Source of the DNA: Ophthalmolycus amberensis | Taxonomy: Eukaryota > Chordata > Actinopteri > Perciformes > Zoarcidae | Direction of reading: 5' to 3' | DNA length: 64,000 nucleotides | NCBI GenBank assembly: GCA_024529925.1 | Contig: JAFEUB010001038.1 | Span: 2,918,501-2,982,500, forward strand | In this document: positions 57,701 to 64,000 of the stretch, piece after piece | Layout: the number at the start of each line of letters is the position of its first letter | Position numbering within the stretch: position 1 is the stretch's first letter | Notes under the pieces: model-generated | What the model saw: only the letters and a program-made list of their open reading frames with translations | Told to the model about the DNA's origin: nothing | Database searches by the model: none | Made by a program: the position numbers and the translations under genes

Positions 57701-60109
57701 GTCAACCGGAGGACCCCCGACTCCTGTCTCTCATCCACCCCGCACTCCGGCTGCAGGTACCCGGCATCCGCTGCAGCCACCAATCCGCTCCTTTCTGCAG
57801 CTCCAGCCCCTCTGCAGCTCCAGCCTCAGCTCCTCACTTTCTCCCTCACACTCTCACTCCGCCCCCTACCGGATGAGGAACCTCCACCCCGAAGTCACAT
57901 CTGCACGCAGGCACACGCACGTGCGTCAGAATATATATATTTTTATTTTTTATTTTTTTTTTACAATACGCTGTATTGGAACAGGGTGGATTGTTTTCGA
58001 GTGAAATCAGCTAGTTTTCTCCATAGAAGGAGGAGGGAAAATGAGATTTCCAGCGTCTGACATTCACCTCTCCATCATCATCCTTTCCTCCACCTTCCAT
58101 ACCCTCTCTCTCAATAATCCCCCTCCATCCATCCATCTCTCTCCACTTCCCACCTCTCTCACAGGAGAGGATTTAGGAATACGAGAAACTGGGATGGATG
58201 TGTGTGTGTTTGTGTGAGAGAGAGAGAAGAGTATGGGAACTAGGGAGTTAGAAAGCCGCGAGGCCGCGGATGGAGTTAGAGGACGGATGAAAGGAGCATG
58301 AGAGAGAGAGAGCAAAAGAGAAAAGATGATTCGAGCGGAAGCTGCTCCAAAGGGATGAAAAGATTGACAGGAAGAATGCATGACAAAGAGAAAGGATGAC
58401 TGGAAGATTTAAGGGAGAAAATGGGTGTGTCGGGGACAGACGAGGGGGAAAAGAGGGATTAATCCACAAAAAATGGAGATGCCGAAGGAAGGAGGGATGA
58501 TTTAGGGAAGGAAATGAGAGTGAGATAAGAAGCAATGTTGTTGTTTTTTATCATAGAGAAATGATAAAGGGCACTCAGTGTGTATTCCTATCAAACTGAA
58601 GTGGAATGCACAGCCATACGTCTTAAACACGTGCATGCTCAGCCACCCCTCTCACGAGCGTGACACACACACACCTAATTTACTTTGCCTAACCGCTCAC
58701 GCACACATGCACACAGGCTCAGAAATATGCAACGCACGTGCTGCATATCTTCATCTCGCACGCGCTTGCTCCTCGTTCTCAGAAGCACGTTTCTGTGCAA
58801 GCAATTGCACTTTCTCTCTGTCTCTCTCTCTCTCTGTCCACTGGAGAGTTGCCTCCTGGTTGCCATGACGACCGCAGCTGGAGGACAGGGAGATGGAGGG
58901 AGGCGATGGTTGTATATATGTGTGCGTATGTTTGTGTGTGACCCCTGACACTTGCACTTAATGCCAATAACACCAAATATGTCTTTCATGAATTAAGAAA
59001 AAATGAAATCCTTAAAGTCAAGGCTGCACATTGTGTCACATCTGGGAAAACATGTAAATCCAAATTGGATGAGGCTGAAGATGCCACAAAAAAGCTTTTT
59101 TTTAACAGTATTGGAGGGAAAACATGTGAAATTATACAATGAATGTACAAAAAATGGCAGAAAATGAAATGTCTCTTTCCCAGGGTGTTACGAGAAGAGG
59201 ATTATGAGAATAAACGTGTTGATGTCCAAGGCCCCGAAAGTGTTTACTGAGAAGCAAATAAAAAGGGAGGCGCTTCATCGTGGCTTTGACTAAGTTATCT
59301 CACGGCCCTACGCTCAGCCCTGGTTGTCGGACTGACTCAGAGAAGTGAGCGCCAAACTGTGCCTCAGATGTCTGGTATCATTAATAATCAGCGTGAGCCA
59401 GGAACGAGTAGTATATATGCATCACTCTGCAGAGAGTCTCGGGCCTTTGCAGCGTACTGTACTGTGCGTGAAATTCAATTTGTGTTAAAAAAAGAAAGAA
59501 AGATAGATTTATACATATGAAGTGCGAGGAGGAATAATGTTAGTTGTTTATTCGCATGTGTCACTGACGGCAAATTAGCCGGCTTGTTATGACAGACAGT
59601 CGTGGGAGTTTCGGGGGAGTGAGAGGCTCGCTGCAAACAGACTGACTCTGAAAGCGATGGGAACATATTAGACTCCACAATCTGCTGGGGCGTAAATGTT
59701 TTCACACTGCTGAGAATCACTTGGATCATTTAGGGCTGGAAAGCATGTTTGTGTCCAAACCCTCTGTTGCTCGCTGTCGGAGTTTGAATTTCGCGTTCTT
59801 TTTTGTTGCTTTGGTACATTTTGAGTTATTGCAGTTTATTTCTCTTGTTTGCCCATAAAAGAGTTGCAAAAAAACGATTCCTCCCGCTATCAATCCACAG
59901 ATACTCTGTGTTGGTGTGCGACACAGAGGTCCCTATTTCCTTTCACTCCTCAGTCTCAAAGGTCCTTAAGTGAACTTTGTCACTACAGATAGAGCCGGAC
60001 ACTTTTCATTTCAAATCCCTGTGACTGACAAAACGGGAACGGACACAGAGGGACATTTCTTGTGACTAACTGTTTGTTTTTTTGGCAGAAAAGGACAGAC
60101 TCGCGCACC
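57701..60109. other. Head-to-head spacer between XKR6 and GCKR
   Basis: 2.4 kb, no gene recognised. A TATA-like TATATA (59412-59417) preceded by ATTAATAAT (59384-59392) is a candidate GCKR core promoter. A pyrimidine tract and GGCAG (60084-60088) just ahead of the GCKR start codon could be the acceptor of a 5' UTR intron. Confidence 0.4.
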
Positions 60110-60160
60110 ATGGCTGGATCAGACTGGACTTGCAGTCTCTCCGCTATGCATGAGTGGGAG
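60110..60160 (+). CDS. gckr: GCKR exon 1
   Basis: MAGSDWTCSLSAMHEWE, start context GCACCATGG (strong), donor GGGAG|GTACGT, phase 0. Confidence 0.85.
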
Positions 60161-63100
60161 GTACGTTTCGGGTGATACGTACAAATATATTCGCTTTCTT
60201 GCCCGTTGTTAGACGAGAAGATCGATACCACTCTTGTCTGTACCCCTAAATATGAAGCTACAGTAAGGAACTTGTTAGCCTTAGCTTAGCATAAAGACTG
60301 GAGCTAGCTGTGTCATTAGTTTCCAGTCTTTATGCTAAGCTAAGCTATGCAGATTTCTTCATAATTAGCGTACAGACATGAGAGTGGTATCAATCTTCAT
60401 GTCTAACTCTCGGCAAGAGAGCAAAAAGTGTCAAACTATTCCTCTATGTTAAACTGTATTATCAGTATCTATTAACTACTACTAAGAAATGATTCTCGTC
60501 TTGGATTGGCTAGTATACAGAGTGTTTCAATGCAGCAAATGCGTTGAATTGTTCTTCAAATGTATATTTGATATTTCTCAGTCCCCAGATTACGAGCCGT
60601 CACTTCCTGTTTCAGAGAAGTCCAACCCCCTGACGCGCGACATCGACCGGGCTTCGCCCAATTGCATTGTGAGGATGCTGCAGGCCTGTGACGCCCAGAT
60701 GTTTCAGGACGGGACGGGAGCCACCTACCAGGTACAGATGTTCCTGTAATGAACCTTTATTCTGAATATGTTCTTTTCTGGAAGTCATTATTTGAATTTC
60801 CTTTTTTTTTTTAGAGGCTTTTGAGTGAACAAGTGGTGGAAACATTGACGGAGGTTGCTAAGAAGGTGGAGCACATTCTCAAGGTATCTATTCTCTGTCC
60901 GTCTGTATTTCTGTTGCTCAGTCAGGTGTGTTGTTGAAGTCTTGTCTTTCTTTAGGATCCCCGTGACAGTCTCATCGTACTCAGTGGTTGTGGGACTTCT
61001 GGTCGACTGGCTTTCCTCGTCGCGGTAAGAGCTGCCCTGAAATGTGATTTAGCCCACTGCCCACCAGGAATAAGGAAGCAAACAGTTTGTTCAAGAACGG
61101 ATACTGATATCGTACAAGCCAGACCACGCCAGTAATATTAGATTAATGACACTTAATGTAATCATGTGTTCAAATCTCACTTGTTTTTTGGGAAAAATGA
61201 CTTCCTGTGCTGTTTTTTTGCTTGTGTGTGTTGTTAGTCAGCTTTTAACAGAGCGCTGAGGGAGCTGGACCGGAGTTCGGTCTATTCCTACATTATAGCA
61301 GGAGGAGACAGGTATGTTGGGGTTTTGTTACACACTGGAATATATGACCACCAGTATTTGGTGGTCAATAACAATGAAATAACAATCTTCCACCCACAAA
61401 TCAAAATAATAGAACTAATTTAGCTTTAGCTTACGAATGGCTAATGTTAGCTGACGCGAGCAAGAAAATCTTAGCTAACGTTAGATGCAAAGGAAAAGAT
61501 GCACTCCTCAGCAATAACTCTACTGTAGCTTTAGCTTACGGTGGCTAACGTTAGCAAACCTTAGATCAATGTTGCTGTTTAAGTGTCATTACTTAGTCCG
61601 TTTGCTTTTGTTTATTAAAACTGTATCTGTGACAAACTAATGCACTGTTACAATAGCACAAGCAAAGAACAGTAGTCGGCAAACCTCTTCTGTATTGCAA
61701 TGTTACACAGGAATATCGAGCTAACATCAGCCACCATAATCTACTGGCAAAGGAATTCAACTTTTCACACATAAGAGGACGAATGTATTATTTCTTTATC
61801 GAGTTACATTGACTTCACTTCATGGTTAAAATAAATTTCTGTCTTTCTCTCATTTTCCTCAGAGCTCTGCTATCCTCCCAAGAAGCTCCTGAAGATGACC
61901 CCAAACTGGGCGTGCTCAATCTGAAGGAGGTCCGGGACATGCTGGAGAGGGAGTGTGTGTGAGTGTAATTATCTAGCGTTTTTAACGCATTTGACCACTG
62001 CGTGTTTTTGCCGCCCTGCAGGTCTGTGAGGGACAGAAGCGTGTCTTGTTCATCGGTATTTCCTGCGGGTTGTCTGTAAGTCACTCCAATTGGTCGAAAG
62101 CTGATATCTGTGTTGGGCATGAGTCGGGAACTTGCAGGCACGCAGATAACTTACGCTAGTTTGTGTACATTTGGTTTCTGGTCGCCGACAGGCCCCATTT
62201 GTTGCAGGTCAGCTGGACTTCTGCCTGCAGCACCCTGAGGTGTACACTCCCGTACTGGTTGGCTTCAATCCTACACATCAGGCCAGGTGTGTGCAATAAT
62301 ATTACATCATGAAATATCCATTTTGGATGTTAACAAAGTTTCTTTTTGACATCCCAAATTTAACAACGTGTCAGGGACGAGCGCATTCCAGGCTGCACGT
62401 TCACTTTTCGCAGTGTGGCGCGAAGGATGCAGGAGCTCGCAACGCGTCAAAGGGCCTTCCTCGTCAACCCGGCGGTCGGGGTGAGAACCTCCGCTCGTGC
62501 TCTCGTGCGACCCAAGAACGGCGCATGTGTCCGTACTTAAGACTGGCGTGTGAATGTGTGTTCAGCCAGAAGCCATCGGCGGCTCGTCCAGGATGAAGGG
62601 AGGCAGCGCCACCAAGATCCTCCTGGAGGCCGTGCTGTCCGCTGCTCACGCTGCCACCTTCGCGGACACGCCCGTCACTCCCAAGTGAGCATTTCGAAGT
62701 CCACCGAGAACCTCTAGTCTCCAAGTATATACAAATTCTATGATAATGTTAATACAGAAGAAGGCATGTGCATTGCTGCATCAGCCAATAGCCAAAATTA
62801 GTGTTTTCTTCATTAAAATGCATGCCAAACCGAAGCTAATGTGTTCTATAACACAACAGCATTTTTATTGTTTGTTTTCCATTCTGTCTCGCCAGGAAAA
62901 TGAAAATCCAATATTTTATTGGATTGCATAATCAATGCATTCGGGGGTCCAAACACCTTTGTACCCGAGTGTGTGGCAGAAAGATCTAAAGTTAGCTCCT
63001 TTGTGTTTCAACAGGGGCCTCCTGCAGCACATGGGAGCATACGAGAAGACCCTGGAGATCACCTACGCTCAGAGAGAGGGGATAGGCGCTCTGTTGGAGG

Positions 63101-63657
63101 CAGCCGGGCAGAGGTGGGGGGGACATCCTGTTCTTAACACCCGTCACTGTAACCTTGGATTTTTATTCAACTTGTGATTTGAGATTCAGAGCGTCGCCCC
63201 GGCTCTTTAGCTGCCAGTTTCCAAGCGTCGTTCTTCACAAAAACACTGAAATAAAAAGGACGTAAAATTATTTTAGAATTGCAAGGTGGAAAATGTGTCT
63301 CTCCACGATAATGCCATTTTGCGTGGTGGGTTACCTGAGAGAACTCGTGCATACCCGTGCAGATGCAACACGCGCCTTTCCTCTCATTAGACGTTTTTGC
63401 AGACGTCTAACATGTATAAGATGATAACACCCGTGTAACTCTTTTTGACCCATTTGGAACCTAACCACTCGCCGCGCTACGCGTTTTCAGCTTGCGGCGT
63501 GGCGGGCGCGTGTGTTACCTGGGCTGGGGCCCCCTGGGCACGCTGGGCCTCATCGACGCCAGCGAGTGTGTCCCCACGTTCGGAGCAGGTGAGGGGAGTC
63601 AATTCATTAATGATCTGAGGCGATGCGTTTTACCAGGTTTGCTTTGACATCTGCATG

Positions 63658-63692
<35 letters not shown>

Positions 63693-63772
63693 TGTGTGAG
63701 AAAGGCTGTGAAGATGTTCGGGGCTACATCAGCGGAGGATACAGAGAGCTGAACAACAATGAGGGTCCACTG
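60110..63772 (+). CDS. gckr: GCKR: glucokinase regulatory protein (partial, first 13 coding exons)
   Basis: Hepatic protein that binds and inhibits glucokinase and holds it in the nucleus; fructose 6-phosphate strengthens and fructose 1-phosphate relieves inhibition. It has two SIS (sugar isomerase) domains. Thirteen exons join in frame to about 373 residues, from MAGSDWTCSLSAMHEWE to ELNNNEGPL. Shared with human: EKSNPLTRDIDRA, SGCGTSGRLAFL, IIAGGDRALL, FIGISCGLSAPFVAGQ, PVLVGFNPTHQAR, GSSRMKGGSATKILLEA and DVRGYISGGY. Phosphate-binding GTSGR and GSSRMKGGS are intact, supporting a functional regulator. The N-terminal 20 residues diverge. The second SIS domain is only begun and the C-terminal lid lies right of the window. 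Introns are short (about 70-830 bp). Confidence 0.95.
60175..60455. repeat. Interspersed foldback element, copy 4 (most complete)
   Basis: In GCKR intron 1. GCTTAGCATAAAGACTGGA and TCCAGTCTTTATGCTAAGC are perfect inverted copies, and outer GACGAGAAGATCGATACCAC pairs imperfectly with GTGGTATCAATCTTCATGTC. Confidence 0.88.
60582..60731 (+). CDS. gckr: GCKR exon 2
   Basis: Acceptor TTTCTCAG|TCCCCA, donor TACCAG|GTACAG. Encodes SPDYEPSLPVSEKSNPLT to QDGTGATYQ, 50 codons. Confidence 0.94.
60815..60883 (+). CDS. gckr: GCKR exon 3
   Basis: Acceptor TTTTAG|AGGCTT, donor CTCAAG|GTATCT. Encodes RLLSEQVVETLTEVAKKVEH and ILK. Confidence 0.93.
60956..61024 (+). CDS. gckr: GCKR exon 4 (SIS phosphate loop)
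   Basis: Acceptor TCTTTAG|GATCCC, donor GTCGCG|GTAAGA. Encodes DPRDSLIVLSGCGTSGRLAF; human has SGGGTSGR, so residue 102 is Cys here. Confidence 0.95.
61025..61237 (+). other. gckr: GCKR intron 4
   Basis: No feature beyond splice sites. The following intron (61312-61862) carries two near-direct copies of TAGCTTTAGCTTACG with GCTAACGTTAGC-like sequence (61422-61460 and 61528-61554). Confidence 0.7.
61238..61311 (+). CDS. gckr: GCKR exon 5
   Basis: Acceptor TTGTTAG|TCAGCT, donor GACAG|GTATGT. Encodes SAFNRALRELDRSSVYSYII to AGGD. Confidence 0.94.
61863..61929 (+). CDS. gckr: GCKR exon 6 (3' end uncertain)
   Basis: Acceptor TTCCTCAG|AGCTCT. Encodes ALLSSQEAPEDDPKLGVLNL and KE. Donor GAG|GTCCGG at 61929 gives the same length as human but is weak; GAGTGT|GTGTGA at 61956 would add nine residues in frame. 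Confidence 0.75.
62022..62075 (+). CDS. gckr: GCKR exon 7
   Basis: Acceptor CCTGCAG|GTCTGT, donor TTGTCT|GTAAGT. Encodes VCEGQKRVLFIGISCGLS. Confidence 0.92.
62192..62286 (+). CDS. gckr: GCKR exon 8
   Basis: Acceptor CCGACAG|GCCCCA, donor GCCAG|GTGTGT. Encodes APFVAGQLDFCLQHPEVY and TPVLVGFNPTHQA. Confidence 0.94.
62375..62480 (+). CDS. gckr: GCKR exon 9
   Basis: Acceptor TGTCAG|GGACGA, donor GTCGGG|GTGAGA. Encodes DERIPGCTFTFRSVARRMQE to AFLVNPAVG. Confidence 0.94.
62566..62684 (+). CDS. gckr: GCKR exon 10
   Basis: Acceptor GTTCAG|CCAGAA, donor CCCAA|GTGAGC. Encodes PEAIGGSSRMKGGSATKILL to ADTPVTP; the sugar-phosphate-binding GSSRMKGGS is intact. Confidence 0.95.
63015..63113 (+). CDS. 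gckr: GCKR exon 11
   Basis: Acceptor CAACAG|GGGCCT, donor CAGAG|GTGGGG. Encodes GLLQHMGAYEKTLEITYAQR to LLEAAGQ. Confidence 0.93.
63491..63588 (+). CDS. gckr: GCKR exon 12
   Basis: Acceptor TTTTCAG|CTTGCG, donor GCAG|GTGAGG. Encodes SLRRGGRVCYLGWGPLGTLG to CVPTFGA. Confidence 0.94.
63659..63691 (+). repeat. gckr: GT microsatellite immediately upstream of the GCKR exon 13 acceptor
   Basis: About 16 GT units ending 13 bases before the exon. Confidence 0.95.
63705..63772 (+). CDS. gckr: GCKR exon 13 (last one in the window)
   Basis: Acceptor GAGAAAG|GCTGTG, with a GT repeat in place of a normal pyrimidine tract; donor CCACTG|GTATGT. Encodes CEDVRGYISGGYRELNNNEG and PL. Confidence 0.9.
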
Positions 63773-64000
63773 GTATGTGAATGGAAACAATGGATTAACT
63801 GTTTAAACAGAAGAGGAAAACACCACCGAGTTTATGAACATGTAATTATTGGCCAGAAATACAGAATAAAAAGGCGCCGATTTAACATTTCTCCCGCCTA
63901 CAGTAGTGCCGTCAGTACCAGCCGACTCCAAACTCAAAGCTTTCCGCTTCGGCTCATCTGTGGGTGTTAAAGAAATCCTTACATGGCCTTACAAAGTATT

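Overview
The window reads as nuclear DNA of a ray-finned (teleost, probably percomorph) fish. Its genes are interrupted by GT-AG introns, most encoded proteins align nearly residue for residue with vertebrate families, CA/GT microsatellites and homopolymer C/G runs are abundant, and it carries short inverted-repeat elements of a kind common in percomorph genomes. The species is an inference. Human protein comparisons below come from my memory of those families, not from a search.

Layout, left to right: (1) MGAT5 (N-acetylglucosaminyltransferase V), minus strand. The nine 5'-most coding exons lie at 3169-24606; the rest of the gene lies beyond the left edge. A candidate non-coding first exon is at about 31643-31860. 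(2) CLIC5 (chloride intracellular channel 5), minus strand, 34436-39649. Two alternative first coding exons give a 248-residue short form and a 413-residue long form with a tyrosine-rich, acidic N-terminus. (3) ENPP4 (Ap3A-hydrolysing ectoenzyme), plus strand, complete in seven coding exons (41546-43643, 457 residues), with a long 3' UTR ending near 45.5 kb. (4) XKR6 (XK-related membrane protein), minus strand, complete in four coding exons (52144-57272, 568 residues), with an apparently 6-kb 3' UTR that meets ENPP4 tail to tail. (5) GCKR (glucokinase regulatory protein), plus strand, 13 coding exons from 60110; the C-terminal part is beyond the right edge.

These are ordinary vertebrate single genes, not an operon or a functional cluster. 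CLIC5 and ENPP4 are also close neighbours in human (6p), so that pair looks like conserved synteny; the other three are on other human chromosomes. XKR6 and GCKR are head to head, ENPP4 and XKR6 tail to tail.

Most of the DNA is intron, UTR and spacer. The structure there includes two long purine-rich minisatellites flanking MGAT5 exon 5, a complete 332-bp element flanked by TTAA in the CLIC5 3' UTR, four copies of a foldback element related to each other, several perfect short hairpins (one just inside a splice donor), a CACCTG-bearing minisatellite, and a recurrent TTGCACCATATGAA-like motif in the XKR6 3' UTR. I found no CRISPR array, prokaryotic system, viral gene, rRNA or convincing tRNA, and nothing I can defend as a wholly new biological system.
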